Of a stretch of DNA of 64,000 nucleotides, positions 39,527 through 50,200 are shown in pieces. The stretch's first letter is position 1. Each line of letters starts with the position of its first letter. A program made the position numbers and the translations under genes. The DNA lies in NCBI RefSeq assembly GCF_024345795.1, contig NZ_JAGQBU010000002.1:1-64000 (forward strand), read 5' to 3'. The stretch is from Synechococcus sp. J7-Johnson (GTDB lineage Bacteria > Cyanobacteriota > Cyanobacteriia > PCC-6307 > Cyanobiaceae). Below the pieces are notes generated by a model that worked only from the letters and a program-made list of their open reading frames with translations, ran no database searches and was not told the DNA's origin.

Positions 39527-40348
39527 ATGGCAGGCAAGCAGCGACTCGATCAGCACCTGGTGGCGCTTGGGCTGGCCGCGAGCCGCCAGCAGGCGCAGCA
39601 GTTGATCCGTGCCGGGCGGGTGCGCAGTGGTGATCGGGTGCTCGACAAGCCCGGACAGGAGGTGCCGGCTGAGCTGAGACCCGAGGTGAGCCACCCACCC
39701 CGCTTTGTCTCCCGAGGCGGTGAGAAGCTGGTGGCGGCCCTGGAGGCCTTTCCCCTGCAGCTGCCGGGACGCATCTGCCTCGATGGTGGCATCTCCACCG
39801 GCGGCTTCAGCGACTGCCTGCTTCAGCATGGGGCCGCGCGGGTGTACGGCATTGATGTGGGCTACGGCCAGACCGCCTGGAGCCTGCGCACCGACCCCAG
39901 GTTGGTGCTGCGCGAGCGCACCAACCTGCGCTGCCTCACACCCGAAGAGCTCTATGGCCCTGATGACCCCTGGCCCGACCTGGCTGTGGCCGATGTGTCG
40001 TTCATCTCCCTGGCCCTGGTGCTTCCGGCCCTGCGGGCTCTGCTCAAGCCAGCCGCCGCCGAGGCCGTGCTGCTGGTGAAACCCCAGTTCGAGGTGGGTC
40101 GCGAGCGGGTGGGCAAAGGCGGTGTGGTACGTGAGCCTGGCGCCCATGCCGATGCCATCACGGCCGTGATCCGAGCGGCTGCAACGCATGGCTTGTGGCC
40201 CTGGGGCCTGATCGCTTCACCGCTCACCGGCCCCGCCGGCAACCACGAATACCTGCTCTGGCTGCGGTCCAAGCACGAGCCCGCAGGTGAGCCGGTGACG
40301 TCCGACTCGATCCGCGCCCTGGTGAACCGCACTCTCTCCGCTGGCTGA
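39527..40348 (+). CDS. tlyA: TlyA family rRNA 2'-O-methyltransferase
   Basis: This 273-residue protein has an N-terminal S4 RNA-binding domain (KQRLDQHLVALGLAASRQQAQ, then RAGRVRSGDRVLDKPG) and a C-terminal FtsJ-like methylase (SRGGEKLVAALE, DGGISTGGFSDCLL, VYGIDVGYGQTAW, ADVSFISLALVLP, LLVKPQFE). TlyA methylates 2'-hydroxyls of cytidines in 16S and 23S rRNA. The ATG at 39527 is the first that keeps the S4 domain intact without a long extra N-terminus. Confidence 0.94.
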   Translation: MAGKQRLDQHLVALGLAASRQQAQQLIRAGRVRSGDRVLDKPGQEVPAELRPEVSHPPRFVSRGGEKLVAALEAFPLQLPGRICLDGGISTGGFSDCLLQHGAARVYGIDVGYGQTAWSLRTDPRLVLRERTNLRCLTPEELYGPDDPWPDLAVADVSFISLALVLPALRALLKPAAAEAVLLVKPQFEVGRERVGKGGVVREPGAHADAITAVIRAAATHGLWPWGLIASPLTGPAGNHEYLLWLRSKHEPAGEPVTSDSIRALVNRTLSAG

Positions 40349-40350
40349 CC

Positions 40351-40381
40351 AAAAAAAACCGGAGATCTGGTCGATCCCCGG
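40351..40381 (-). terminator. Rho-independent terminator of glnB
   Basis: On the minus strand CCGGGGAT pairs with ATCTCCGG (one mismatch), followed by eight T residues (plus-strand A-run 40351-40358). It lies 35 bases after the glnB stop, in the short gap to the convergent tlyA. Confidence 0.85.
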
Positions 40382-40415
40382 CTGAAGGCCCTGAGCCTGT
40401 CTCTGAGCGCTGGCG

Positions 40416-41090
<675 letters not shown>

Positions 41091-41092
41091 TC

Positions 41093-41132
41093 AGGCTGAC
41101 GCAACTCAGCTGTGAGGCTGACGGAACTCAGC
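41093..41132. repeat. Tandem 18-base direct repeat
   Basis: AGGCTGACGCAACTCAGC at 41093-41110 is repeated at 41115-41132 as AGGCTGACGGAACTCAGC, with one mismatch and a 22-base period. The second copy covers the stop codon of the DUF4278 gene. Confidence 0.8.
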
Positions 41133-41355
41133 CCGCCTCAAGGTGGGGTTGGTTCTGCTGATGCTGGAGGTGGTGATAGATGTGCCCGCGGTAGTGAAGA
41201 TCAAGGCTTTCATCCACCAGCCGGGGCTCATGCTTCAGCGGCATGCGGTAGTGAACGCCTCTGTACACATGCTCCACTGGTTCAAGGCCGGGGAGGGGCT
41301 GGTGATGGTGGGTGCTGTATGGGACACCCCGGTAGACGAGTTGACCTGCGGTCAT
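41128..41355 (-). CDS. DUF4278 family small protein
   Basis: This 75-residue His-rich protein contains three copies of a Tyr-Arg-Gly motif: VYRGVPY, VYRGVHY and HYRGHIY. The YRG-x-x-Y unit is the hallmark of DUF4278, a family almost confined to cyanobacteria with no assigned role. Spacers are rich in His, Pro and Gln (THHHQPLPG; HHLQHQQNQPH). The gene stands alone between the glnB region and queF. Confidence 0.82.
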   Translation of the reverse strand: MTAGQLVYRGVPYSTHHHQPLPGLEPVEHVYRGVHYRMPLKHEPRLVDESLDLHYRGHIYHHLQHQQNQPHLEAG

Positions 41356-41619
41356 GACTGGAGCCCGAAGGGATTGAGATCACTGACCCCTTGGGGTCGG
41401 TGCCGCTTCGTGGGAAGGAGCGTTGCTTCGCCTCGCGGGGGGCTACTTCCGACAGGAGTGCTCAGAGGCTCTCCGTAACGTCCAACGTTTTGTCCTTCGG
41501 ATCATTTCTAGCGAAAACGGCTGTTCACGGCGAACAAAGGTTGAATCTGCTTCAGTAATCTTTACTGATTTGCCGTTCCTACGATCGGCAGAGCGTCTTT
41601 TCTCCTCTTGCGACCGCTG
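41356..41619. other. Divergent gap between the DUF4278 gene and queF
   Basis: These 264 bases separate two divergent genes and become AT-rich toward queF (TTGAATCTGCTTCAGTAATC region), where promoters are expected. I looked for a preQ1 riboswitch aptamer before queF and saw none. No small ORF was convincing. Confidence 0.4.
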
Positions 41620-42090
41620 ATGCCGTCCCCATCCACCAGCTCCACTCCAGCTGCCACCACAGCAGCCACTCCAGCCGCCACCGAGGAACTCCAGGAGGGC
41701 ACCGTCAGCCCGCACTACGGCGAGCGGCAGATCAGCGAGGAAGCTCCGCTGATCTGCTTCGACAACCCCCGCCGTGGCCGCGCCTACGAGGTGGCGATTG
41801 AGCTACCGGAGTTCACCTGCAAGTGCCCCTTCTCCGGCTATCCCGACTTCGCCGTGCTGCGCCTGATCTATCAACCCGGCCCCAGCGTGCTTGAACTCAA
41901 GGCCCTCAAGCTCTATGTGAATGGCTGGCGCGATCGCAGCATTTCGCACGAGGAGGTGGCGAACCGCATTCTCGATGATCTGGTGGCCGCTGCGGAGCCT
42001 GTCTGGATGCAGCTGGAAGCCGATTTCAATCCCCGCGGCAATGTGCACACGGTGATCCGTGTCAGCCACGGCCAGCGACAGGACTGCTGA
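41620..42090 (+). CDS. queF: NADPH-dependent 7-cyano-7-deazaguanine reductase
   Basis: QueF reduces preQ0 to preQ1 on the queuosine tRNA-modification pathway. The 156-residue product is the short, unimodal form. Catalytic Cys69 lies in [13 protein letters not shown] with Asp76, and the NADPH motif reads [15 protein letters not shown]. An N-terminal Ser/Thr/Ala/Pro-rich stretch of about 20 residues precedes the domain. The 3' end overlaps the convergent ccs1 gene by 29 bases. Confidence 0.96.
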   Translation: MPSPSTSSTPAATTAATPAATEELQEGTVSPHYGERQISEEAPLICFDNPRRGRAYEVAIELPEFTCKCPFSGYPDFAVLRLIYQPGPSVLELKALKLYVNGWRDRSISHEEVANRILDDLVAAAEPVWMQLEADFNPRGNVHTVIRVSHGQRQDC

Positions 42091-43384
42091 GCTCGGATGC
42101 AGCTTTCAGTTGCTTCAGCAGCAGCGGCAATTCGTTGGCCAGGGCCGTGAGGTTGCGGTTGCAGAGCCCGCCGACGTGCAGCTGGCCCTGATCGTCATCG
42201 GCGATGGCCCAGAGCTGGCGCGTAGCGATCAGGCTCAGGCCACCTCCCAGCAGGGCAATGGCGAAACCGCCGTACACCAGGGGGACCCCCGGATCACGCT
42301 TCAGCAGCAGTCCGCTGGCGGGCATCACCTCAATCACCTTCAGGGGCAGGCCACCGATCTCCAAGGGCTCTCCACCAGGGGTGATCTGGCCGATCAGCTG
42401 GGCCTGGGCCGAGTACACATCGATGGGTCCCATCTCGCTGCTGAGGGCCAGCAGCACCGGTTCCGATCCGTCAGGCCGTGTGGGCAGGGCCAGTCCCCAT
42501 ACCTGCTCTCCCAGCTCAGGGAGGCTGCGCAGAGGCAGCTGCAGCAGGGGGCTTCGCCCCAGTTGCACAGTGATCGCCGCCAGCGACCAGTCGGCCTGAT
42601 AGACGGTCATCCCCCGGAAGCGCAGGGGATGGTTGACGCTGATCTGGCTGCGCTGCAGCGGTTTACCCTCGGCATCGAGCAGGCGCAGCTCGGAGCGGAA
42701 CTGCTCGGGCCGTCCGGCTGGATCGCGCTCGATCCGGAACGAGTCGACCGCCAGGGTCATCTGGTTCACACCGCGCTGATTCAGGAGTTGCAGGTCATGT
42801 CCCGGGGCCAGGAAGCGTTCGAGCCGCTGCCCCGCCAGGGCCCCCCACGAGGCCCCCACCATCAGCACCACCAGGCCGGCATGAACCAGCAGGGGTCCCA
42901 CCCGACCGAGAATGCCGCGCCGGGCCGCCAGCCGATCACCCTGGATCTTCAGCTGCCAGTGCTGGTTCTGCAACAGCTGGGCCAGGGCGTCGAGGTCGGT
43001 CCTGGGCTGGGCTGTGGGCAGGGATTCGGCCAGGCTCAATTTGCTGAGCTGGCGGGAGGAGCGGTAGTCGATCCACCGCAGGGAAGCCTGCAGAGCGGGC
43101 CACTGGCGCCGCCAGCTGCAGAGCACCAGCGAGAGCCCCAGCCAGGCGAGCAGGGCCAGGAACCAGTTGCTTGCGTAGACGTGGTCGAGTTCGAGCTTCA
43201 GGATCCAGTCGCCATCAAGCAGCCCCAGCCAGGGCTTGGCGTCGTAGGCCTGGTGGTAGGCATCCGCCGTCTCCTGCTGGGGAATGATTGTGCCCAGGCC
43301 GCTTGCCAGGGCGATCACAAAGAGCAGACCAATGGCGAGTCGCAGATCCGAGATCCAGGCGGCGAGGCGGCTGAGGGCCCTCAT
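42062..43384 (-). CDS. ccs1: Cytochrome c biogenesis protein Ccs1 (ResB family)
   Basis: With CcsA, this membrane protein carries haem across the thylakoid membrane and keeps it reduced for attachment to c-type cytochromes (system II). The 440-residue product has three N-terminal TM segments (about residues 15-31, 72-90, 162-180), a large lumenal domain with [15 protein letters not shown], and a C-terminal TM ([18 protein letters not shown]). The ATG at 43384 overlaps the ccdA stop (ATGA). Confidence 0.94.
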   Translation of the reverse strand: MRALSRLAAWISDLRLAIGLLFVIALASGLGTIIPQQETADAYHQAYDAKPWLGLLDGDWILKLELDHVYASNWFLALLAWLGLSLVLCSWRRQWPALQASLRWIDYRSSRQLSKLSLAESLPTAQPRTDLDALAQLLQNQHWQLKIQGDRLAARRGILGRVGPLLVHAGLVVLMVGASWGALAGQRLERFLAPGHDLQLLNQRGVNQMTLAVDSFRIERDPAGRPEQFRSELRLLDAEGKPLQRSQISVNHPLRFRGMTVYQADWSLAAITVQLGRSPLLQLPLRSLPELGEQVWGLALPTRPDGSEPVLLALSSEMGPIDVYSAQAQLIGQITPGGEPLEIGGLPLKVIEVMPASGLLLKRDPGVPLVYGGFAIALLGGGLSLIATRQLWAIADDDQGQLHVGGLCNRNLTALANELPLLLKQLKAASELSSPVAGRG

Positions 43385-44109
43385 GGCAGCTGGGCCAGCA
43401 GGGTCAGGCCGCCGCTGGCGAGCAGCACCACGCCACTGATCGGCGGGATCCATCGGCTGCGTTCGCGCAGGGCCAGAATCCTGGGCATCGCCGCGGCCGC
43501 CGTGCCCGCCAGCATCAGGGGAATCACCTGGCCGGCTCCGAAGCAGGTGAGCAGCAGCATGCCCACCACAGGGTGTCCCTGCTGGGCGATCCAGGCCAGT
43601 AATACCGCCAGTACCGGCGTGGTACAGGGACTGGCCGCAAGACCGAAGGCGGCGCCGGCCGCCAGGGGCGCCAGGGGGGCGGGCACCCGCTGGCGCCATA
43701 ACTCGGGATCGGGGCCGGCCGGCAGTGGCAAACGCACCAGCCCCAGCAGGTTTAGGCCCATCACCACAGCCAGCAGAGCAACCACGGTGGGAACTACCCC
43801 GGGCACCTGGCCATAGAGCTTCCCGAGCAGGGAGGTGGTGCCCCCCAGAAGTACCAGGGCCGCCACGATTCCCGCCGCAAAACTGAGGCTGCGCTGCCAG
43901 GGCCGCCCAGGCGCTTCCGGTCCGGAGAACCCGGCCATGTAGGCCACGGTGATCGGCAGTAGCGAGAGTGAGCAGGGGCCCAGGCTGGTGACCAGGCCGG
44001 CGCTGAACACCACCGTGAAGGTGAGCGGCCCTGGCGTGGAGAGTGAGCGCTGAAGCAGCTGCTCACTCCAGAGGGCGAGATCCGAGAGAGGCAGGCCGAA
44101 GCCGTTCAT
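43381..44109 (-). CDS. ccdA: Thiol:disulfide transporter CcdA
   Basis: CcdA passes reducing equivalents from cytoplasmic thioredoxin to the lumen for cytochrome c maturation. The ATG at 44109 gives 242 residues with six hydrophobic segments. The redox pair is Cys46 ([11 protein letters not shown]) and Cys162 ([10 protein letters not shown]). It lies directly upstream of ccs1 with a 4-base overlap, forming a system II unit; ccsA is not in the window. Confidence 0.95.
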   Translation of the reverse strand: MNGFGLPLSDLALWSEQLLQRSLSTPGPLTFTVVFSAGLVTSLGPCSLSLLPITVAYMAGFSGPEAPGRPWQRSLSFAAGIVAALVLLGGTTSLLGKLYGQVPGVVPTVVALLAVVMGLNLLGLVRLPLPAGPDPELWRQRVPAPLAPLAAGAAFGLAASPCTTPVLAVLLAWIAQQGHPVVGMLLLTCFGAGQVIPLMLAGTAAAAMPRILALRERSRWIPPISGVVLLASGGLTLLAQLP

Positions 44110-44161
44110 CCGTGTCCTGGTCATCCGGGACGGCGGCAGGCCTGTCAATCCGGAGGGGAAC

Positions 44162-45406
44162 TCAGCCTATCGGGGCGGGGTTGGGGCTGGCCCCTCCGCC
44201 GCGGTCACGGCTTCCGCGAAGCGGGCGTCTCTCCCAGCCGCGGGATTCCAGGGAACAGCGGATCAGCAGGCCCGCGGTGAGCAGGCTGGCCAGCAGGGAG
44301 TTGCCTCCATAGCTGATCATCGGCAGCGGCAGGCCCGTGGTGGGCATCGAGCCACTGGCCACGGCGATGTTCAGGATTGATTGGCCCACCAGCAGGGTTG
44401 TGGCACCGATGGCCACCAGTCGCTGCTGATTGCTGCGGCAGCCAAGGGCCACCCTCAGTCCCACGAAACCGAACAGCACCAGGAACAGCAGCAGCACCAG
44501 TGAACCCACATAGCCGAACTCTTCGGCGAAGACCGCGAAAATGAAATCGGTCGACTGGATCGGCAGGTATTGCAGTTTCTGGGTCGAGAGGCCAAATCCC
44601 TCACCGAGCACCCCACCCGAACCGATCGCCAGCAGGCTCTGCACCAGTTGATAGCCGTCACCCTGGGCGTCGCGCCAGGGGTTGAGGAAGGAGATCACCC
44701 TGAGGCGCTGGTATTCGTTCACCATGATGCTGGCGGCCCCCAGGGCCCCTCCGGCGGCGGCAGTACCGAGCAGCGAAAGCAACGGCAAGCCGGCTGCCAG
44801 GGCCATGAACCAGAGCAGCAGGCCCGTCAGGGCGGCGGTGCTGAGGTTGGGCTGCTTGAGAATCAGCAGCAGCAGGGCCGCGAAAGTGCCCAGCCAGAGC
44901 ATTTTCTGATCCAGGCCGATGCGTTTCCAGTGGGCGAAAAGGGAGGCCCCCTGAAGCACCACGAAGGGTTTCACCAGCTCCGAGGGTTGGATCTGGATCG
45001 GTCCGAGCACCAGCCAGCGGCTGGCGCCGTTGACTGTGCTGCCCGCCACCAGGGTGGCAGCGATCAGCACGCCACCGATCAGCACGGCCGGGCCTGCCAT
45101 CCGCAGCCAACGCCGCAGGGAGGTGCGCATTCCCAGCCAGAGCAGTCCCCAGCTGGCTATCAGCCAGATCGCCTGCCGCTTGAGGTAGAAGGCGGGATCC
45201 CCGTTCTCCCTTGCTGCCACCCACCAGCTTGCCGAGCCCAGGATCAGCAGTCCGGCCAGGCACCAGATTCCGACCATCACCAGCAGCAGTCTGGCTTCTG
45301 CTGGCCAATCGGCCCAGGCCAGAGGCGGCGGAGCTGGATTTGCCTCCGCCACGGTCAACTGGTCGCTCGATCTTGAGTTGGCAGAGCTCCTGGGGCGTCG
45401 GGTCAT
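44162..45406 (-). CDS. ftsW: SEDS-family peptidoglycan glycosyltransferase FtsW
   Basis: This 414-residue polytopic membrane protein polymerises lipid II at the septum. Signature segments are GASRWLVLGPIQIQPSELVK, LSTQKLQYLPIQSTDFIFAV and TGLPLPMISYGGNSLLASL. About ten TM helices are visible after a polar 40-residue N-terminus beginning MTRRPRSSANS. RodA is the alternative SEDS protein; the extended N-terminus and cyanobacterial form favour FtsW, but discrimination by eye is not certain. Confidence 0.9.
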   Translation of the reverse strand: MTRRPRSSANSRSSDQLTVAEANPAPPPLAWADWPAEARLLLVMVGIWCLAGLLILGSASWWVAARENGDPAFYLKRQAIWLIASWGLLWLGMRTSLRRWLRMAGPAVLIGGVLIAATLVAGSTVNGASRWLVLGPIQIQPSELVKPFVVLQGASLFAHWKRIGLDQKMLWLGTFAALLLLILKQPNLSTAALTGLLLWFMALAAGLPLLSLLGTAAAGGALGAASIMVNEYQRLRVISFLNPWRDAQGDGYQLVQSLLAIGSGGVLGEGFGLSTQKLQYLPIQSTDFIFAVFAEEFGYVGSLVLLLFLVLFGFVGLRVALGCRSNQQRLVAIGATTLLVGQSILNIAVASGSMPTTGLPLPMISYGGNSLLASLLTAGLLIRCSLESRGWERRPLRGSRDRGGGASPNPAPIG

Positions 45407-45485
45407 GGTGGCCGGCAAGGACTGGCGCAAGGAGTACGTTCCCCATTCAGCCGTGGCCGCAGCTTCGGGGGAAGGGGGTTGGGAC

Positions 45486-45512
45486 AAAAAAAGCCCGGTC
45501 AAGGCCGGGCTT
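45486..45512 (-). terminator. Rho-independent terminator of the apcABC operon
   Basis: AAGCCCGG and CCGGGCTT form a perfect 8-bp stem with a 6-base loop. On the minus strand it is followed by a run of seven T residues (plus-strand A-run 45486-45492). It lies 42 bases after apcC. Confidence 0.9.
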
Positions 45513-45553
45513 TGCAGGTTTGATCAGTCGGGAGCCAGAGCTCAGAGCAGCTG

Positions 45554-45754
45554 TCAGTTGCCGACGTTGACCTGACGGCGACCCGTGACGAGCTCAACCT
45601 TGAGAATCCTCCCCCCCTGCTTCATGATCCGCTGTTGTTCAGCGAACCAGCTCTCGTAGGGCACCCACTTGGTGAAGAAGGTGTTCTGCAGTTCCCGCTG
45701 GCTCCTGACTTTTTCAGGGCAGGGAATACAGGCCGTGATCTTGAACAGGCGCAT
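45554..45754 (-). CDS. apcC: Allophycocyanin core linker LC (7.8 kDa)
   Basis: This 66-residue cap linker occupies the end of core cylinders. The sequence RLFKITACIPCPEKVRSQRE and GGRILKVELVTGRRQVNVGN fits the ApcC/CpcD domain, at the expected length. It is the last gene of apcA-apcB-apcC, 35 bases after apcB, and is followed by a strong terminator. Confidence 0.97.
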   Translation of the reverse strand: MRLFKITACIPCPEKVRSQRELQNTFFTKWVPYESWFAEQQRIMKQGGRILKVELVTGRRQVNVGN

Positions 45755-45789
45755 GTGGTGATCCTCGCGGGTTGGGCGTTGGGTCGGGA

Positions 45790-46278
45790 TCAGTTGCCCA
45801 GGCCGGAGCTGATGTAATCAAGGTAGGTGCCGAGTTCACGGCCAGCCTCGGGGCCCACCAGCGAAGCAGCCGCTTGTTTCATGGCCTGGATCGACTGGAC
45901 GGTGGCGCCGATGGGCACACCCAGGGAGTTGTAGGTCTCCTTGAGTCCGTTCAGGACACGCTCGTCGAGTATTGAGGTGTCACCCGCAAGCATGGCGTAG
46001 GTGGCGTAGCGCAGGTAGTAGTCCAGGTCGCGGATGCAGGCCGCATAGCGACGGGTGGTGTACATGTTGCCGCCCGGACGGGTGATGTCCGAATACAGCA
46101 GAGTCTGGGCGACAGCTTCTTTGATGATCGATGCCGAGTTGGCACCGACGGTGGCCGCTGCGCGTACACGGAGCTCGCCGCTGGAGAAATACTGCTCCAG
46201 CCGTCCGATTGAGGAGTCGTCCAGGTAGAGACCCTGAACGTCGGACTGGTTGATGACGTTGGTGATCGCGTCTTGCAT
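45790..46278 (-). CDS. apcB: Allophycocyanin beta subunit
   Basis: This 162-residue phycobiliprotein of the phycobilisome core binds phycocyanobilin at Cys81 ([16 protein letters not shown]). The conserved Asn71, methylated in the family, is present in PGGNMYTT. The ATG at 46278 gives the canonical start [15 protein letters not shown]. It lies 40 bases after apcA and forms the alpha-beta protomer with its product. Confidence 0.98.
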   Translation of the reverse strand: MQDAITNVINQSDVQGLYLDDSSIGRLEQYFSSGELRVRAAATVGANSASIIKEAVAQTLLYSDITRPGGNMYTTRRYAACIRDLDYYLRYATYAMLAGDTSILDERVLNGLKETYNSLGVPIGATVQSIQAMKQAAASLVGPEAGRELGTYLDYISSGLGN

Positions 46279-46318
46279 GTGTCCTGGGAAGAGGCGGTGG
46301 GCAAGGAGAGGCGAAGCC

Positions 46319-46804
46319 TCAGGAGAGGGCGCCGATGACGTAGTCGAAGTAGAAGCCTGCCTCTTCGGCGTCGGCTCCCGTGAGCAGCCCCAGGGAGGCG
46401 TTCTTGAGCTCACGGACGACCTCGGCCATGGCCTCCAGAGGAGTGCCGAGCGCGCGATACATCTCGCGAGCGCCGATGATGCCGATTTCTTCGATCGGGG
46501 TAACGTCACCCGCTACAACGCCATAGGTCACCAGGCGCAGGTAGTAGTCGACGTCGCGGAGACAGGTGGCCGTCATTTCCTCGCCGTAGGCGTTGCCGCC
46601 GGGTGAGATCAGGTCGGGTCGCCTTTGAAAGAGGGCGCCGCCGGCCTGCTTCACAATGCGCTCGCGGCTTTCGCCCAAGACCTGAGCCACCCGCAGACGG
46701 CGTTGACCGCCGGCGACGAAGGACTTGATCTGGTCGAGTTCGCCAGGGCTGAGGTAGCGGGCTTCGGCGTCCGCGTTGATGATCGAGTTGGAGACGATGC
46801 TCAT
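46319..46804 (-). CDS. apcA: Allophycocyanin alpha subunit
   Basis: This 161-residue core phycobiliprotein starts [20 protein letters not shown] and binds its bilin at Cys81 ([19 protein letters not shown]). It pairs with ApcB in core trimers. The gene has a long 438-base upstream region after apcE, suggesting its own promoter and leader. Confidence 0.98.
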   Translation of the reverse strand: MSIVSNSIINADAEARYLSPGELDQIKSFVAGGQRRLRVAQVLGESRERIVKQAGGALFQRRPDLISPGGNAYGEEMTATCLRDVDYYLRLVTYGVVAGDVTPIEEIGIIGAREMYRALGTPLEAMAEVVRELKNASLGLLTGADAEEAGFYFDYVIGALS

Positions 46805-47170
46805 GCAGTTCTGCCTCGAAACAAGCGGTCGCCGTAATGGAGACCGATATCCGGTGGGTAAGGGATGCCCCTCGCTCCTTCGCTTCGTTGACGTGAACGC
46901 CAACGGTTTGGTCGGGAGAGTGAGCTGTCGATCAGGCTTGCTGACCGCGGAGTCATTCTGCGGCAGAGGTGGCCACCCCTCCCGGCGCCGGTAACAGTTC
47001 TTCACGGCGGTGTGCTTGGGTCAAACCCCTTGTCTGGCAGCGACTCTGACCTTTTCTGCGCCTAAGGGAAGACCTCTTAGTTTGTTAACACTTTGCAGGC
47101 CTTCTGGCGCTTCCCGTTTTCATTCCACATCAATGATCGTGGTGATCACATCATTTTTCCATGAAGAAAT
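46805..47170 (-). promoter_or_regulatory. Long apcA upstream region
   Basis: The region between apcE and apcA holds no ORF I trust. Its half nearer apcE (about 47060-47165) is AT-rich and includes TGTTAACA (minus strand, near 47090), a likely promoter zone. The remaining 250 or so bases would form a long 5' leader of apcA. No exact promoter hexamers could be fixed. Confidence 0.4.
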
Positions 47171-47192
47171 CCCCCGAACTTCCGTCCGGGGG
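47171..47192 (-). terminator. Stem-loop downstream of apcE
   Basis: CCCCCGAAC and GTCCGGGGG pair with one A-C mismatch around a TTCC loop. On the minus strand the stem is followed by ATTTCTT. It lies 50 bases after the apcE stop and is a probable terminator or 3' stabiliser separating apcE from apcABC. Confidence 0.6.
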
Positions 47193-47242
47193 CTCATGGG
47201 GAGACCAAGGGATTGATCCCTGGTCGAGCGTTCAGTAGAAGC

Positions 47243-50200
47243 TCAAATCGCCCCGCGAGGTGGAGGAGTCAGTCCGGCATTCCCGGAGTAGAGCAGAGCT
47301 GTGCGGTTCACAGTGGCCAGGGGGATCCCATCGGCGGTGGCCATGCCCTTGATGTAGGGAACGGTATCGCGGCCGAAGCTGTTGGCGTACTCCTTGCCGG
47401 TGAGCATGTCGTCCAGGGCGGCCACCTGACCCTTCTTGCCTCGAGTGGCCAGGTACTGGCTCACCTCTCGGGGCTGGGCAGCTCTGCCCAGCAGGGCGAG
47501 GTATGCCGCCGAGGCAGCCCGCAGCGGCGCCATGCGGTTGAGCCGTTGCTGGAAAAGATCAGACCCGGCGATAACCGCCACGAATTCCGAGACTGACAGT
47601 CGCCTGTCACGAAGCTGCGATTCGGCATCGCCCAGTCGCTCAGCTGCCAGCGGGACCCGGTTCAGCAGTTGCCGGTAGGTGGCTTCAATCACCTGCTGGA
47701 GCATGGCCTCATCGGCCTCCGGCAGCAGCATCACGGGCTGGCCGAGGCTGCGGCGGCGGCTGAAGCCCTGGGGGCGAGCTCCGTCGAGGGCCTTAGCCAT
47801 GGCTGCTCCAGGCTGGGGTGCCACCACTGCACGGAATCCATTGGAGGCGACCTGGGCGCTCCAGCCTCCTGGAATCTGGTTGCGGTCCACAGGTTTGGCC
47901 ACCCGTGCCGAGCTGCCGGCATTGGCGCTCCAGCCACTGGACGTGGCGCCGGGCCGGCTCGGGGCCTGGCTCCAGCGGCGGCTGGGCTCGGGTGGTTGCC
48001 GCAGGCTCTGGGGAGAGCTGCTTGCAGGCCTTGACGGAGTCTCTTCGCCTTGGGCGAAACGAGCACTCCAGCCACCCACCACCTGGTTCAGGCGGCGGTC
48101 GGGCAGGTTGCGAGGCGTGATGTCGCCACTGCTGCGGAAGGTGCTGACCGGGGCCACCTGCGGCCGGCTCACCGGGGTGAGGTCTGGGATGGTTGAGGGA
48201 TCGAGGACACGGCGCAGGGCGGGAATCCTGCGGGCATTGAGGTCGGATGGGGTGATGAAGCGCTCGTAGGGGACCGTGTCTTCCCCGAAGGCTGCAAGGT
48301 ATTCAGTGCTGTTCAGCATGGCGTAGACGACGCCGTAGAAGCCCTGGCGCGCCGCCGTGTCGAAGTAGCTGTTGATCTCACGCCTCCCGAAAGTGGGGCG
48401 CCCGATCAGACGACGGTGCATCACCTCGATGGCCTTGGTGATGTAAAGGTTGGCCCAGTAACGGCGACGGAAGGCGGTTGAGCGCGCCACCTGGCGAATG
48501 AACTCGCGCAGACTGATGTCACCGTTCTCAAGCTTTATCTCCTCCACCTTCAGCGCCTCGCCGTCGTAGCCGGTGGTGCCGAGCACCTGCACGTACACGG
48601 CCCTGATAACTGCCTGAGTGCTGGATTCTGTGCCGCGGATGCTGGGCTGACCGCCGCGCCGAGGCACTGAAGCCCCACCGGTGGCGATCTGCTGCAACCT
48701 CACCACTTTTGGACCGACGCGCCGGGGGGTGGAGGCCCGGAACTGGGGGCTGTCCATCTGACCGGGCTGGGCCATGCCGTTACCCACCAGGATGCGCCGG
48801 GTGTCGTCGTTGAAAGGGGCGGACCTGGTGGCCACTGAAGCCGTCCCCGAGGGGAAGATCGCCCCGTAGTTCAGACCCAGGGGATCGTTGCCACCGCCGT
48901 AGGGGTGCTGATCGGGCAGAGGTTGGCGATATGACGCGTAGAGAGTGATGTACTGCGGCGCCCCTTCAAAGGGCGCACTGAAGCGGAACAACTTGCTGTT
49001 TGATCCCCAGCCGGCGCTTTCCTGGGCCTCTTCACCCAGACCGCGCAGGTAAGGGACCGTTTCCTCCCCGAAGGTCTGGGCGTACTCCTGCGTGTTGATC
49101 AGGGAATCCACCAGGCCGGGCAGTCCCTGCTGGCTGACGATGGCGAAGTAGCGACGGAATTCTTCGATCGTGCTCACGCCACGCCCGAGGAAATGACGGA
49201 AGGCAAGTTCCACGACCCGGCTGTTGGAGAAGCGTCCGTAGAACTGACGCCTGTATTCCTTGCTGCGCCCAAGAGCGCGAATGAACTCCCGCATCGAGAG
49301 TTGACCCTGCGCCACCTGGGTGGCTTCCACAGGAGCTACAACCTGGGAGTATCCCTTGACTATGTCTCGCTGGAACACCTGCCGGTAGGCGGCGCGGATC
49401 ACCTCAGCCTTTTCTCGGCCTGAGAGGCCTTTCTTCATGACGAAGCGCTGGCGGGATTCGGCGGCCAGGGCGTAGATGGCCGGAAGCTGCAGGCCCTGGT
49501 TTTCGGGGCTGCCCAGGCGTTGGCGAGCGGAGGGGGTGGGAACTTCCAGCTCCTTGAGCAGCACGTTGAAGCAATCGATCACCAGTCGCCTTGACTCCGA
49601 GTCCTTGCGGAAGAGATTGGCGGCGGCTGCGCGCATCTCCTGGAGGGCCACGTTGGTGGCGGTCAGGGAGCAGGCCTTCTCGAGCACATCGCGCAGGCCG
49701 CGGGTGTTCACGGCCAGGATGCTGGGATCACCGGCCACCAGGGCGTATCCCACGTAGCGGAGGAACCAGCCCATGTCGCGCAGCGACTTGCGCATGCGCT
49801 CGGTGCCGTAGCGCGCCACGCTGATCGGGCTGAAGCCGGGGGGAAGCACCACCCGCACGTCGGCATCGGCCTGGACCCCTTCGAGGATCCGGCCGAGAAG
49901 GCCGGTGCCACCGCTGCCCTGGGCGAACGTACGCACTGAGATAGCGGCTGCCACCTGGTCGCTGGCCAGTGTCTCGCTCTCGAGAGAACCCACGTTGAAG
50001 GGGGTCAGGGGCGCATCGAGATAGGACAGCGGCGTGCCCCCGGCGAAGATCCGGTTGGCGGCCTTGGCGACGATGGCGTCGGCATTGGCGGAGATGAGTC
50101 GAGCCGCCTCAACTCGGGCCGAACCGCTTCGGTAGAAGTTGAGAAGAGTTTCCAGCTCCACCTTCTCGGGGAAGCGATCCTGTTGCTCCGCCTGACGGAC

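Noticed and set aside
41356..41619. Possible preQ1 riboswitch in front of queF
   Set aside because: No preQ1 aptamer pattern (GC stem with the A-rich tail pairing into the loop) could be found in the leader.
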